Origin: Bradyrhizobium sp. LTSP849
GTDB taxonomy: Bacteria > Pseudomonadota > Alphaproteobacteria > Rhizobiales > Xanthobacteraceae
Direction of reading: 5' to 3'
Assembly: GCF_000938255.1 (NCBI RefSeq)
Contig: NZ_JYMR01000045.1
Coordinates: 1 to 64,000 of the forward strand
Length of the DNA: 64,000 bases
Under the pieces are notes generated by a model. The model ran no database searches. It saw nothing but the letters and a program-made list of their open reading frames with translations, and had not been told where the DNA came from. The position numbers and the translations under genes are program-made. Every line of letters starts with the position of its first letter. Position 1 is the first letter of the stretch. Shown here in pieces: positions 53,591-63,126 of the stretch.

Positions 53591-54178
53591 ATGAGCGCAC
53601 ATGAAAGCATGGAGCATGCGGAGCATGCCGAGCACGCATCCGGCGAGAACAGGAAGATCGCGCTTCTGATCGCCGTGCTGGCGCTGTTCCTGGCGATTTC
53701 GGAAACGCTCGGCAAGGGCGCCCAGACCGAATCGATCAGCAAGAACGTCGAGGCCTCCAACCTCTGGGCCTTCTTCCAGGCCAAGAGCATCCGCCGCACG
53801 GTGGTGCAGACTGCGGCCGAGGGAGCCAAGCTGATCACCACGCCAGACGATGCCACCAAGGCCGCAGTGCAGAAGCAGATCGACGACTGGCAGAAAACCG
53901 CGGCGCGCTACCGCTCCGAGCCGGAGACCAAGGAAGGTACCGAACAGCTCGCCGAGAAGGCCAAGGACGCCGAGCATGAGCGCGACGAGGCGACCGCGAA
54001 GTATCACCACTTCGAACTTGCGTCCGCCGCCTTCCAGATCGGCATCGTGCTGGCGTCGGCGACCATCATCACCGGCATGGTCGCGCTTGCTTATATCAGC
54101 GGCCTGCTGACGCTGGCCGGCCTTGCGATGACCATACTCGGCGCGTGGTGGCCGCATCTGCTGCATCTGCACGGGTAG
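53591..54178 (+). CDS. DUF4337 membrane protein
   Basis: A 195-residue inner membrane protein. A His/Glu-rich start (MEHAEHAEHASGENRK) is followed by one helix (IALLIAVLALFLAISETLG), a charged middle with coiled-coil character (residues about 60-135) and two C-terminal helices. VEASNLWAFFQAKSIRRTV is the family signature. Function is unknown. GGAGG lies 6 bases before the ATG, which supports this start over the one at 53564. Confidence 0.85.
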   Translation: MSAHESMEHAEHAEHASGENRKIALLIAVLALFLAISETLGKGAQTESISKNVEASNLWAFFQAKSIRRTVVQTAAEGAKLITTPDDATKAAVQKQIDDWQKTAARYRSEPETKEGTEQLAEKAKDAEHERDEATAKYHHFELASAAFQIGIVLASATIITGMVALAYISGLLTLAGLAMTILGAWWPHLLHLHG

Positions 54179-54220
54179 AACTTCGTACGAAGGCTGCAAA
54201 CTCGTCCCACCAACTCAGCT

Positions 54221-54322
54221 GTCATGCCCCGGCTTGACCGGGGCATCCAGTACGCCGCGGCTTCTCCGTAACCAATTGACGTCTCTGGAATACTGGATCG
54301 CCCGGTCAAGCCGGGCGATGAC
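54221..54322. repeat. Palindromic repeat, GTCATGCCCCGG type
   Basis: The left arm GTCATGCCCCGGCTTGACC continues to CCAGTA, and the right arm starts TACTGGATCGCCCGG and ends GATGAC. The arms are near-perfect inverted copies of about 32 bases, each able to fold alone. It lies between convergent genes. Confidence 0.8.
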
Positions 54323-54345
54323 GGCGAGTGTGTGGCAAACAGCGC

Positions 54346-54876
54346 TCAGCGCGCTTCGTGCACGCTCTTGCGAAAACGTTGGATCAGGCGGAGCGTGCGT
54401 GAGGACCAGCCTTCGCCGTTGCCGCGGACGATGTCCTTGATGCGCCGCTTGACCGGATCGACGATCTCGGCGGCCTTGCCGCGCAGCTTGAGCATCAGCT
54501 CATAGAGTCGCTCGAACCAGTGCATCTCCAGAAGCTTGTCGCGCGTCACATCAAACACGAAGGCCGTGACGCCGACGCCGAGCAACTTCGCGAACAGGAT
54601 CGTGAACACCGCGCTGGTCCAGTATTCATGCGTGAGCAGCCACAGGCCGACCAGCTTGAGCGGAAATAGCGGGATGATCGGGACCGCGAACACGATCAGC
54701 GTCATGGCCGGCGACAGCGCATCGACGCGGTCCGACAGCCACTGCTTGAACCGGGCGAGCGGAATGATTGCGACAACCCGCGCGACGATCGGCTCGAGAT
54801 GGTCCCACAGCCAGGCTTCGATCAGGAAGATGATCGCCAGCAGGACCCAGACCGGTTGAAGAAGGCGGCGCAGCAT
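54346..54876 (-). CDS. Hypothetical membrane protein
   Basis: A 176-residue inner membrane protein with helices at about 6-25 (PVWVLLAIIFLIEAWLWDHL), 60-85 and 85-115. The C-terminal third is basic and cytoplasmic (KRRIKDIVRGNGEG, LIQRFRKSVHEAR). I do not recognise the family. ATG 54876 begins MLRRLLQPVW; the longer reading from 55044 overlaps lpdA. It follows lpdA by 34 bases on the same strand and may be cotranscribed. Confidence 0.8.
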   Translation of the reverse strand: MLRRLLQPVWVLLAIIFLIEAWLWDHLEPIVARVVAIIPLARFKQWLSDRVDALSPAMTLIVFAVPIIPLFPLKLVGLWLLTHEYWTSAVFTILFAKLLGVGVTAFVFDVTRDKLLEMHWFERLYELMLKLRGKAAEIVDPVKRRIKDIVRGNGEGWSSRTLRLIQRFRKSVHEAR

Positions 54877-54910
54877 ATGTTTCCCGCCCGATTCAGCGCT
54901 GGGCGCGTAT

Positions 54911-56311
54911 CTACATATGGATGGCCCGCTTGCCGACTGCAAGCGCGGCTTCCTTGATGGCTTCCGAGCGGGTCGGATGCGCGTGGCAGGTGCGGGCGAG
55001 ATCTTCCGCACTGCCGCCAAACTCCATGAGAACGCATGCTTCATGGATCATTTCCCCGGCTTCGCGGCCGATAATGTGCACGCCCAGCACGCGATCGGTT
55101 TTCGCATCTGCGAGAATCTTCACAAAGCCGTCAGTGGTCTGGTTGACCTTGGACCGGCCGTTGGCGGTAAAGGGAAACTTCCCGACAGTATAAGCCACAC
55201 CCGCCTGCTTCAGTTCCTCCTCGGTCTTGCCGACGGAGGACACTTCCGGCGTGGTATACACGACACCTGGGATAACATCGTAGTTCACGTGGCCGGCCTG
55301 CCCTGCGATAATCTCCGCCACCGCGACGCCCTCATCCTCGGCCTTGTGCGCGAGCATGGGACCGGCGACGACGTCGCCGATGGCATAGACGCCCTTCAGG
55401 CTGGTGGCGAAATGCGGATCGATCTGCACCCGGCCGCGATTGTCCAGCGCAACGCCGGCCTCCTTCAGGCCGAGCCCGTCGGTGTAGGGCACGCGGCCGA
55501 TGCAGACGAGCACGACGTCGGCTTCCAGCGTCTCGGCGGCGCCGCCGGCGGCGGGCTCGATCGTCGCCTTCAGCGTCTTGCCGGAGGTATCGACGGCGGT
55601 GACCTTGGCGCCGAGCTTGAACGCAAAGCCCTGCTTTTCCAGGATGCGCTGGAATTGCTTGGCGATCTCGCCGTCCATGCCGGGCAGGATGCGGTCCAAA
55701 AATTCGACGACGACAACTTCGGCGCCGAGACGATGCCAGACCGAGCCGAGCTCGAGACCGATCACGCCGGCGCCGACGATCAGCAGCTTGCCGGGGACCT
55801 TGTCCAGCGACAGCGCGCCGGTCGAGGACACGATGCGCGTCTCGTCGATCTCGATGCCCTTCAGCCGCGCGATGTCGGAGCCGGTGGCGATGACGATGCT
55901 CTTGGTCTCAACCACTTGCGACTTGCCGTCGGCGGAGACTTCCACCTTGCCGGTGCCGAGGATCTTGCCGGCGCCCTTGAGCACGTCGATCTTGTTCTTC
56001 TTCATCAGGAACTCGACGCCCTTGACGTTGCCGTCGATGCCCTGCTGCTTGAAGTTCATCATCGCCGGAAGCTCGAGCTTCGGCGCAGAAACGCTGACGC
56101 CCATCTTGGCGAAGGAGTGCGCGGCTTCCTCGAACATTTCGGACGCGTGCAGCAGCGCCTTTGAGGGCATGCAGCCGACGTTGAGGCAGGTGCCCCCGAG
56201 CGTGGAGTTCTTTTCCACCACAGCGACTTTCATGCCGAGCTGTGCTGCACGCACCGCGCAGACATAACCGCCCGGTCCGGTGCCGATGACGACGAGATCG
56301 TAGGAAGCCAT
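54911..56311 (-). CDS. lpdA: Dihydrolipoyl dehydrogenase (E3)
   Basis: A 466-residue flavoprotein that reoxidises lipoyl groups of 2-oxoacid dehydrogenases with NAD. FAD binding is VVIGTGPGGYVCAVRAAQLG, the redox disulfide is in GGTCLNVGCMPSKALL, NAD binding is LLIVGAGVIGLELGSVWHRL and the catalytic His is in CHAHPTRSEA. The gene order sucA-sucB-SDR-lpdA makes it the E3 of 2-oxoglutarate dehydrogenase. Confidence 0.97.
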   Translation of the reverse strand: MASYDLVVIGTGPGGYVCAVRAAQLGMKVAVVEKNSTLGGTCLNVGCMPSKALLHASEMFEEAAHSFAKMGVSVSAPKLELPAMMNFKQQGIDGNVKGVEFLMKKNKIDVLKGAGKILGTGKVEVSADGKSQVVETKSIVIATGSDIARLKGIEIDETRIVSSTGALSLDKVPGKLLIVGAGVIGLELGSVWHRLGAEVVVVEFLDRILPGMDGEIAKQFQRILEKQGFAFKLGAKVTAVDTSGKTLKATIEPAAGGAAETLEADVVLVCIGRVPYTDGLGLKEAGVALDNRGRVQIDPHFATSLKGVYAIGDVVAGPMLAHKAEDEGVAVAEIIAGQAGHVNYDVIPGVVYTTPEVSSVGKTEEELKQAGVAYTVGKFPFTANGRSKVNQTTDGFVKILADAKTDRVLGVHIIGREAGEMIHEACVLMEFGGSAEDLARTCHAHPTRSEAIKEAALAVGKRAIHM

Positions 56312-56367
56312 GAGAGAAAGTCCCGTGAGTTAAGCGTTAGGAGAGGTGTCAGCGTCCGCGCGGCGCG

Positions 56368-57117
56368 TCAGCGTCCGCCGGACACATCGAGAATGGCTGA
56401 GGTGATGTAGGAGGCATCGTCCGACAGGAGCCAGACGATGGCGTTGGCGATTTCCTCCGCCGTGCCAACGCGCTTCATCGGCACCATATGGGCCAGACGA
56501 TGGTGCCGATCGGGCTCGCCGCCGGAGGCGTGGATCTCGGTGTCGATCAGGCCGGGCCGGATGCCCGCGACGCGAATACCTTCGCCGGCAACCTCATAAC
56601 CGAGGCCGATGGTAAAGGAATCGATCGCGCCCTTGGACGCCGCATAGTCGACATAGGTGTTCGGTGCGCCGAGCCTGGCAGCAACCGATGACAGATTGAC
56701 GATGACGCCGCCCTTGCCGCCATGCTTGGTCGACATCCGCTTTACAGCTTCGCGCGCGCAGAGGATGGAGCCGGTGACGTTGACCGCCATCACGCGCTGG
56801 ATGCGCTCGGCCGACATCTCGTCGACGCGCACGCCGCTCTGGCCGACGATGCCGCCATTGTTGACGAGCGCGCCGAGCGTGCCGAACTTGTCCGCCGCCT
56901 TGAACAGTTCGAGGATTTCGCTTTCCTCGGCGACATCGCATTTCACCGCGATGGCCTTGCCGTTGCTCGCCGCAATCTGGCTGACCACCTCGTCGGCGGC
57001 CGTCTTGTTGCTGGCATAGCCGACCACGACACGGAAGCCGCGCGCAGCCGCCGCAAGCGCAGTCGCCCGCCCGATGCCGCGGCTGCCGCCGGTGATGACA
57101 ACGACTTTATCGGTCAC
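56368..57117 (-). CDS. SDR family oxidoreductase
   Basis: A 249-residue Rossmann-fold enzyme. The cofactor motif is VVITGGSRGIGRATAL, with VNNGG in the middle. The catalytic Ser is in VIVNLSSVAARLG and the Tyr/Lys pair is in YVDYAASKGAIDS. Residues after the second strand (GYASNKTAADEV) suggest NADP. The start is GTG 57117, with GGAGG 6 bases upstream. It sits inside the 2-oxoglutarate dehydrogenase cluster between sucB and lpdA. The substrate is unknown. Confidence 0.9.
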   Translation of the reverse strand: MTDKVVVITGGSRGIGRATALAAAARGFRVVVGYASNKTAADEVVSQIAASNGKAIAVKCDVAEESEILELFKAADKFGTLGALVNNGGIVGQSGVRVDEMSAERIQRVMAVNVTGSILCAREAVKRMSTKHGGKGGVIVNLSSVAARLGAPNTYVDYAASKGAIDSFTIGLGYEVAGEGIRVAGIRPGLIDTEIHASGGEPDRHHRLAHMVPMKRVGTAEEIANAIVWLLSDDASYITSAILDVSGGR

Positions 57118-57184
57118 GCGCGCCTCCAAGGTTCGACACACGCCGTCGCGCCAAAGAGCGACGGCGCTTGCAGAGCATCAGCGA

Positions 57185-58435
57185 TCAGAGATCGAGCACC
57201 AGCCGCGCCGGATCTTCCAGGCTCTCCTTGACGCGAACCAGGAAGGTGACGGCTTCCTTGCCGTCGATGACGCGGTGATCGTAGGACAGCGCCAGATACA
57301 TCATCGGGCGGACCTCGACCTTGCCGCCGATCGCCATCGGACGCTCCTGGATCTTGTGCATACCCAGGATGGCGGACTGCGGCGCGTTCAGGATCGGGGT
57401 CGACATCAGCGAGCCGTAGATGCCGCCATTGGTGATGGTGAAGGTGCCGCCCTGCATCTCGTCGATCTTGAGCTGGCCGTCACGGGCGCGGCGACCGAAA
57501 TCGGCGATGCCCTTCTCGATGTCGGCGATCGACTTGTTGTCGCAGTCACGCACCACCGGCACGACGAGGCCCTTGTCGGTGCCGACGGCGACGCCGATGT
57601 GGTAGTAGTTCTTGTAGATCAGGTCGGTGCCGTCGATCTCGGCGTTGACGGCCGGGATATCCTTCAGACCCTGCACGACGGCCTTGGTGAAGAAGCCCAT
57701 GAAGCCGAGCTTCGAGCCGTGCTTCTTCTCGAACGCATCCTTGTAGTGCGCGCGCAGCGCCATGACGTTGGTCATGTCGACCTCGTTGAAGGTCGTGAGC
57801 ATCGCGGCCGTGTTCTGCACGTCCTTGAGGCGGCGCGCGATGGTCTGGCGCAAGCGGGTCATCTTGACGCGCTCTTCGCGGGCGGCGTCATCGGCCGGCG
57901 AGGCTGTGCGCACCTGCACGGCGGCGGCGGGCTGGTTGACCGGGGTCGGCGCGGAGGCCGCACGCTCGATCGCGGCGAGCATGTCGCCCTTGGTGACGCG
58001 GCCGTCCTTGCCGGAACCGGGAACGGTCGAGGCGTCGACGCCGGTCTCGGCGGACAGCTTGCGCACGGACGGGGCCAGAGGGGCGTCGGCCGGCGGCGCC
58101 TTCGGCGCGCTAGGAGCCGGCGCGGGAGCAGCGGCCACAGCAGCCGGAGCAGCAGCGGCAGGCTTGGCGGGCGCAGCAGCCGGCTTGGCAGCGCCTGCGG
58201 CGCCTTCCGTGATCTGGCCGAGCAGTGCACCGACCGCAACGGTCGTGCCATCAGCAGCGACGATCTCGCTCAGCGTGCCGGCGGACGGCGCCGGGACTTC
58301 GATGGTGACCTTGTCGGTCTCGAGCTCCACCAAGGGCTCGTCGACGGCGACGGAATCGCCGGCCTTCTTGAACCAGCGGCCGATGGTGGCCTCGGTGACG
58401 GATTCGCCGAGCGTCGGCACACGAATTTCAGTCAT
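57185..58435 (-). CDS. sucB: Dihydrolipoamide succinyltransferase (E2 of 2-oxoglutarate dehydrogenase)
   Basis: A 416-residue E2. The lipoyl domain has its Lys in ELETDKVTIEV. A linker of Ala/Pro follows, then the E3-binding domain (PSVRKLSAETGVDASTV, GRVTKGDMLAAIE). The catalytic domain ends with SYDHRVIDGKEAVTFLV, holding the active His. ATG 58435 follows AAGGA. It is separated from sucA by 180 bases containing a palindromic repeat. Confidence 0.97.
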   Translation of the reverse strand: MTEIRVPTLGESVTEATIGRWFKKAGDSVAVDEPLVELETDKVTIEVPAPSAGTLSEIVAADGTTVAVGALLGQITEGAAGAAKPAAAPAKPAAAAPAAVAAAPAPAPSAPKAPPADAPLAPSVRKLSAETGVDASTVPGSGKDGRVTKGDMLAAIERAASAPTPVNQPAAAVQVRTASPADDAAREERVKMTRLRQTIARRLKDVQNTAAMLTTFNEVDMTNVMALRAHYKDAFEKKHGSKLGFMGFFTKAVVQGLKDIPAVNAEIDGTDLIYKNYYHIGVAVGTDKGLVVPVVRDCDNKSIADIEKGIADFGRRARDGQLKIDEMQGGTFTITNGGIYGSLMSTPILNAPQSAILGMHKIQERPMAIGGKVEVRPMMYLALSYDHRVIDGKEAVTFLVRVKESLEDPARLVLDL

Positions 58436-58482
58436 GGTCTTTTCCTTAAGGAGATCGCCAATGCGGTCGTGAATTTCATAAG

Positions 58483-58599
58483 TCATTGCCCGCCTTGTGC
58501 GCGCTTGCGCACCGGGGCGGGCAATCCAGTATGTCGTGACCTTCGTGATCAGAACGAACACCGCGGAATACTGGATGCCCCGCCGTCGCGGGGCATGAC
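58483..58599. repeat. Palindromic repeat between sucA and sucB
   Basis: GTCATTGCCCGCC ... CCAGTA on the left and TACTGGATGCCCCGC ... GGGGCATGAC on the right form an imperfect long inverted repeat, a relative of the element at 54221. Being inside an operon, it may affect relative E1/E2 expression. Confidence 0.75.
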
Positions 58600-58615
58600 G
58601 AGGTGTAAAGACTTC

Positions 58616-61585
58616 TCAGCTCAATGCTTCGTCCAGGAACGCCTTCAACTGCGCCTGATGCTTCGACATCAGACCAGTGGCGGTCGCAGCGGAAGCGGCG
58701 CGGCCGACATAACGCGGACGCCGGCTCGCGCCGTTCACCTGGTTCAGCACCCATTCCAGATAGGGCTCGATGAAGTGCCACGCACCCATGTTGCGCGGCT
58801 CTTCCTGGCACCAGATCACTTCCGCCTTCTTGAAGCGCGACAACTCGGCCACCAGCGCCTTCAGCGGCACCGGATAGAGCTGCTCGACGCGCATCAGATA
58901 GATGTCGTCGATGCCACGCTTCTCGCGCTCCTCGTAGAGGTCGTAATAGACCTTGCCGGTGCAGAGCACGATGCGGCGGATCTTGTCGTCCGGAACGAGC
59001 TTGATCGCCTCGTTCGGCAGCATCTGGGCGTCATCATAGAGGATGCGGTGGAAGGTCGTTCCCTTGGCAAGCTCTTCGAGACGCGACACCGCCCGCTTGT
59101 GGCGCAGCAGCGACTTCGGCGTCATCAGGATCAGCGGCTTGCGGATCTCGCGGTGGAGCTGGCGGCGCAGCACGTGGAAGTAGTTCGCCGGCGTGGTCGG
59201 ATAGACCACCTGCATGTTGTCTTCCGCGCACATCTGCAAATAGCGCTCGAGACGCGCCGAGGAGTGCTCCGGTCCCTGGCCCTCGTAGCCGTGCGGCAAC
59301 AGGCAGACAAGACCGGACATGCGCAGCCATTTGCGTTCGCCCGAGGAGATGAACTGGTCGAACACGACCTGCGCACCGTTGGCGAAGTCGCCGAACTGCG
59401 CTTCCCACAGGGTCAGCGTGTTCGGCTCGGCGAGCGAGTAGCCGTATTCGAAGCCGAGCACGGCTTCTTCCGACAGCAGCGAGTTGATGACCTCGTAATG
59501 GCCCTGCTCGTTGCCGAGATGGTTATACGGAGTGTAACGGCTCTCGTCCTCCTGATCGATCAGGACCGAGTGGCGCTGCGAGAAGGTGCCGCGCTCGGAA
59601 TCCTGGCCCGACAGGCGGACATGGTGGTTCTCGTTGAGCAGTGTGCAGAACGCCAGTGCCTCGCCAGTCGCCCAGTCGATGCCCGCGCCGGTGTCGATCG
59701 CCTTGGCGCGGTTGTCGAGGAAGCGCTGGATGGTGCGGTGAACGCGAAAACCGTCCGGCACCTTGGTGATCTTGCGGCCGATGTCCTTCAGCGCGGCGAC
59801 GTCGACGCCGGTGACGCCACGACGGGCATCTTCTTCCTGGTCGGCGATCTTGAAACCGGCCCACTTGCCGTCGAGCCAGTCGGCCTTGTTCGGCTTGTAG
59901 GAGGTACCGGCCTCGAACTCCGCATCGAGCCGCGCGCGCCAGTCGGCCTTGGCCTTGTCGACCTCGCCCTCGGTCATCACGCCTTCGCTGATGAGGCGGC
60001 GGGCGTAGAGCTCGAGCGTCGTGGGATGAGCTGCGATCTTCTTGTACATCACCGGCTGGGTGAAAGCCGGCTCGTCGCCCTCGTTGTGGCCATGCCTGCG
60101 ATAGCAGAACATGTCGATGACGACAGGCTTGTGGAACTTCTGCCGGAACTCGGTCGCGACCTTGGCCGCGAACACGACGGCTTCCGGATCGTCGCCGTTC
60201 ACATGGAAGATCGGCGCGTCGATCATCTTCGCCACATCCGACGGATAGGGCGAGGAGCGCGAGTAACGCGGATAGGTGGTGAAGCCGATCTGGTTGTTGA
60301 CGATGAAGTGCACGGAGCCGCCGGTGCGGTAGCCCTTCAGGTCCGACAGACCGAAGCATTCCGCGACCACGCCCTGGCCGGCGAACGCGGCGTCGCCGTG
60401 CATCAAGAGCGGCATCACCGAAATGCGCTGGTCCGGCGGATCGCCGTGCTGATCCTGCTTGGCGCGGACCTTCCCGAGCACCACGGGATCGACGATCTCG
60501 AGATGCGAGGGGTTCGCGGTCAGCGACAGATGGATGCGGTTGCCGTCGAACTCGCGGTCCGAGGACGCGCCGAGGTGATACTTGACGTCGCCGGAGCCTT
60601 CGACGGCGTCGGGGTTGGCCGAGCCGCCCTTGAACTCGTGGAACAGGGCGCGATGGGCCTTGCCCATCACCTGCGTCAGCACGTTGAGGCGGCCGCGATG
60701 CGGCATGCCGACCACGACTTCCTTCACGCCGAGATTGCCGCCGCGCTTGATGATCTGCTCGAGCGCAGGGATCAGCGATTCAGCGCCGTCGAGACCGAAG
60801 CGCTTGGTGCCGGTGAACTTGGTGTCGCAGAATTTTTCAAAGCCTTCGGCTTCGACCAGCTTCATCAGGATGGCGCGGCGGCCTTCACGGGTGAACGAGA
60901 TTTCCTTGTCCAGCCCTTCGATGCGCTCCTGGATCCAGGCCTTCTGCGCAGCGTTGCTGATATGCATGAACTCGACGCCGAGCGTCTGGCAGTAGGTGCG
61001 CTCGCAAAGCGCGGTGATTTCACGCAAGCTGGCGTATTCGAGACCCAGCACGTGATCGAGGAAGATCTTGCGGTCGAAATCGGCTTCACTGAAACCGTAG
61101 GTGCGCGGGTCGAGCTCTTCGCGGTTGCGCGGGGCTTCGATGCCGAGCGGATCGAGCTTGGCGTGGAAGTGGCCGCGCATGCGATAGGAGCGGATCAGCA
61201 TCAACGCACGGACCGAGTCGCGCGTCGCCTGGAGCACGTCGGCGGAGGAGATGGCGGAGCCCTTGTCGCCGCTCTTCGCTTGCGCCTTGGCGGCGATCTT
61301 GCTGCCGACCGCCTTCTCGACTTCCGCCCAATTGCCGTCGAGGGCAGAGGTCAGGTCGTCCTGTGGGGTCAGCGGCCAGTTGGCGCGTTCCCAGGACGGC
61401 CCCTGGGCGTTCTTGCGGACGTCGTCCGGCTGGTCCTTCAGGCTCTTGAAGAACTCCTGCCACTCGGCGTCGACCGAGGACGGGTCCTTCTCGTAGCGGG
61501 CGTAGATTTCGTCGATGTAGGTGGCGTTGGTGCCCTGCAAAAAGGAGGAGAGGGCAAAGGCTGCGTTCGCGTCTTGGCGAGACAT
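58616..61585 (-). CDS. sucA: 2-oxoglutarate dehydrogenase E1 component
   Basis: A 989-residue thiamine diphosphate enzyme that decarboxylates 2-oxoglutarate and hands succinyl to the E2 lipoyl group. The N-terminal segment has ATYIDEIYARYEKDPSSVDA. Active-site blocks are VVGMPHRGRLNVLTQVMGK, LMHGDAAFAGQGVVAECFG and VNNQIGFTTYPRYSRSS. The transketolase-like second half has GYSLAEPNTLTLWEAQFGDF. The length is normal. The 137 bases before it contain no gene. Confidence 0.97.
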   Translation of the reverse strand: MSRQDANAAFALSSFLQGTNATYIDEIYARYEKDPSSVDAEWQEFFKSLKDQPDDVRKNAQGPSWERANWPLTPQDDLTSALDGNWAEVEKAVGSKIAAKAQAKSGDKGSAISSADVLQATRDSVRALMLIRSYRMRGHFHAKLDPLGIEAPRNREELDPRTYGFSEADFDRKIFLDHVLGLEYASLREITALCERTYCQTLGVEFMHISNAAQKAWIQERIEGLDKEISFTREGRRAILMKLVEAEGFEKFCDTKFTGTKRFGLDGAESLIPALEQIIKRGGNLGVKEVVVGMPHRGRLNVLTQVMGKAHRALFHEFKGGSANPDAVEGSGDVKYHLGASSDREFDGNRIHLSLTANPSHLEIVDPVVLGKVRAKQDQHGDPPDQRISVMPLLMHGDAAFAGQGVVAECFGLSDLKGYRTGGSVHFIVNNQIGFTTYPRYSRSSPYPSDVAKMIDAPIFHVNGDDPEAVVFAAKVATEFRQKFHKPVVIDMFCYRRHGHNEGDEPAFTQPVMYKKIAAHPTTLELYARRLISEGVMTEGEVDKAKADWRARLDAEFEAGTSYKPNKADWLDGKWAGFKIADQEEDARRGVTGVDVAALKDIGRKITKVPDGFRVHRTIQRFLDNRAKAIDTGAGIDWATGEALAFCTLLNENHHVRLSGQDSERGTFSQRHSVLIDQEDESRYTPYNHLGNEQGHYEVINSLLSEEAVLGFEYGYSLAEPNTLTLWEAQFGDFANGAQVVFDQFISSGERKWLRMSGLVCLLPHGYEGQGPEHSSARLERYLQMCAEDNMQVVYPTTPANYFHVLRRQLHREIRKPLILMTPKSLLRHKRAVSRLEELAKGTTFHRILYDDAQMLPNEAIKLVPDDKIRRIVLCTGKVYYDLYEEREKRGIDDIYLMRVEQLYPVPLKALVAELSRFKKAEVIWCQEEPRNMGAWHFIEPYLEWVLNQVNGASRRPRYVGRAASAATATGLMSKHQAQLKAFLDEALS

Positions 61586-61722
61586 ACTTGAGTTCCTGGC
61601 GATTTCGGTTCGCGCATAACAAACGGCGCTGGCGCTGAGCTCCCCGGCAGAGGCTCATCGCGACAGGCACCATTTACCCTATTTGCTGCGAAATTTCGCC
61701 CGGAAAAGCACGAAGAAGTGAA

Positions 61723-62607
61723 TTAGCCCTTCAATTTTTCGGCAAGCGTGTGGCCGAGGCGGGCGGGAGACGGAGACACTGTAATCCCTGCCGATTTCAT
61801 TGCGTCGGTCTTGGAACCGGCGTCGCCCTTGCCACCCGAAATGATCGCGCCGGCATGGCCCATGCGGCGGCCGGGAGGTGCGGTCACGCCGGCGATGAAA
61901 CCGACCATCGGCTTCTGGCGACCACGCTTGGCTTCGTCCTTGAGGAACTGGGCGGCGTCCTCCTCAGCGGAACCGCCGATCTCGCCGATCATGATGATCG
62001 ATTCGGTCTTGGGGTCGCCGAGCAGCATTTCCAGCACGTCGATGAACTCGGTTCCCTTGACCGGATCGCCGCCGATGCCGACCGCGGTGGTCTGGCCGAG
62101 GCCCTCCTGCGAGGTCTGGAACACCGCTTCGTAGGTCAGCGTGCCGGAGCGGGAGACGATGCCGACGGAGCCGGTCTTGAAGATGTTAGCCGGCATGATG
62201 CCAATCTTGCACTCGCCGGCGGTCATGACGCCCGGACAGTTCGGCCCGATCAGGCGCGACTTGGAGGCGGCGAGCGAGCGCTTCACGCGCACCATGTCGA
62301 GGACCGGAATGCCCTCGGTGATGCAGACGATCAGCGGGATCTCGGCGTCGATGGCTTCGCAGATCGCATCCGCCGCGCCCGGCGGCGGCACGTAGATCAC
62401 CGACGCATCGGCGCCGGTCTTCTCGCGCGCCTCACGCACGGTGTCGAACACCGGCAAGTTCAGATGCGTCGCGCCGCCTTTGCCCGGCGAGGTGCCGCCG
62501 ACCATCTTGGTGCCGTAGGCAATCGTGGCCTCCGAATGGAAGGTGCCGTTCTTGCCGGTAAAGCCCTGGCAGATGACCTTGGTGTTCTTGTCGATCAGGA
62601 TGGACAT
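61723..62607 (-). CDS. sucD: Succinyl-CoA ligase alpha subunit
   Basis: This 294-residue subunit binds CoA and carries the phosphohistidine. Blocks are KVICQGFTGKNGTFHSEATI, VIYVPPPGAADAICEAIDAE, the CoA-binding GPNCPGVMTAGECKIG, and the active His in GRRMGHAGAIISGGKGDA. It acts with SucC. The gene between them (62643-63122) is an insertion into the usual adjacent pair. Confidence 0.97.
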   Translation of the reverse strand: MSILIDKNTKVICQGFTGKNGTFHSEATIAYGTKMVGGTSPGKGGATHLNLPVFDTVREAREKTGADASVIYVPPPGAADAICEAIDAEIPLIVCITEGIPVLDMVRVKRSLAASKSRLIGPNCPGVMTAGECKIGIMPANIFKTGSVGIVSRSGTLTYEAVFQTSQEGLGQTTAVGIGGDPVKGTEFIDVLEMLLGDPKTESIIMIGEIGGSAEEDAAQFLKDEAKRGRQKPMVGFIAGVTAPPGRRMGHAGAIISGGKGDAGSKTDAMKSAGITVSPSPARLGHTLAEKLKG

Positions 62608-62642
62608 GAGGTCTGCTTTCGCGAAACTAACAGAGTGAGAGG

Positions 62643-63122
62643 TCAGTGGATGCGGCGGTAGACGCCGGTGAGCACGTCAGCCCAGCCTTCCGCGTCCGGT
62701 GAGAACTGAATCTTCAACGAATAGGCATTGTCGTCGATGATCTCGTAGACGTGGCGCGCATTGCCGCGCAGCGAGCCGCGCACCAGCGTCAGCGTCTTGC
62801 CGACCCAGCCGCCGGAGGCGGGCGAGGGCGGCGTGTAGCCGAGCGAGTCGTACCAGAACAATTTGTAGGTCCGGTCCTCGCGGTCGTAGGTGAAGATGCC
62901 GTGGGTGGCGAAGATCTGCTTGCCGTCGCGCATCTGCACCGAGTCCTGGATCAGGTAGAAGCCGTTGAGATCCATGCGCGCGACGGTGTGCGAGGTGGCC
63001 GGCCCGCCGGCGGTCCAGCGCGACGGGAAGACCATCTCTTCGCCATTCCATTCGCCGGCGAACGCGGCAAGGCGCGCGTGCTCCGGCAGCGGGGATGATG
63101 CGGCGAGATGGTCTTGGGTCAT
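62643..63122 (-). CDS. DUF1579-like protein between sucC and sucD
   Basis: A 159-residue soluble protein with the pattern of DUF1579: AAFAGEWNGEEMVFPSRW near the start (a tryptophan-rich lipocalin-like strand), then FYLIQDSVQMRDGKQIFATH, TYKLFWYDSLGYTPPSP and VLTGVYRRIH at the end. The fold is probably a small beta barrel that could bind a ligand. There is no signal peptide. It begins 4 bases after the sucC stop and ends 35 bases before sucD, so it is cotranscribed with both. Function is unknown. Confidence 0.82.
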   Translation of the reverse strand: MTQDHLAASSPLPEHARLAAFAGEWNGEEMVFPSRWTAGGPATSHTVARMDLNGFYLIQDSVQMRDGKQIFATHGIFTYDREDRTYKLFWYDSLGYTPPSPASGGWVGKTLTLVRGSLRGNARHVYEIIDDNAYSLKIQFSPDAEGWADVLTGVYRRIH

Positions 63123-63126
63123 GGCC

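Noticed and set aside
57074..61591. A 1505-codon plus-strand frame across sucA and sucB
   Set aside because: It is the antisense shadow of sucA/sucB in a GC-rich genome. The minus-strand products are unmistakable, and the antisense protein is rich in Arg, Gly and Asp repeats with no family features.
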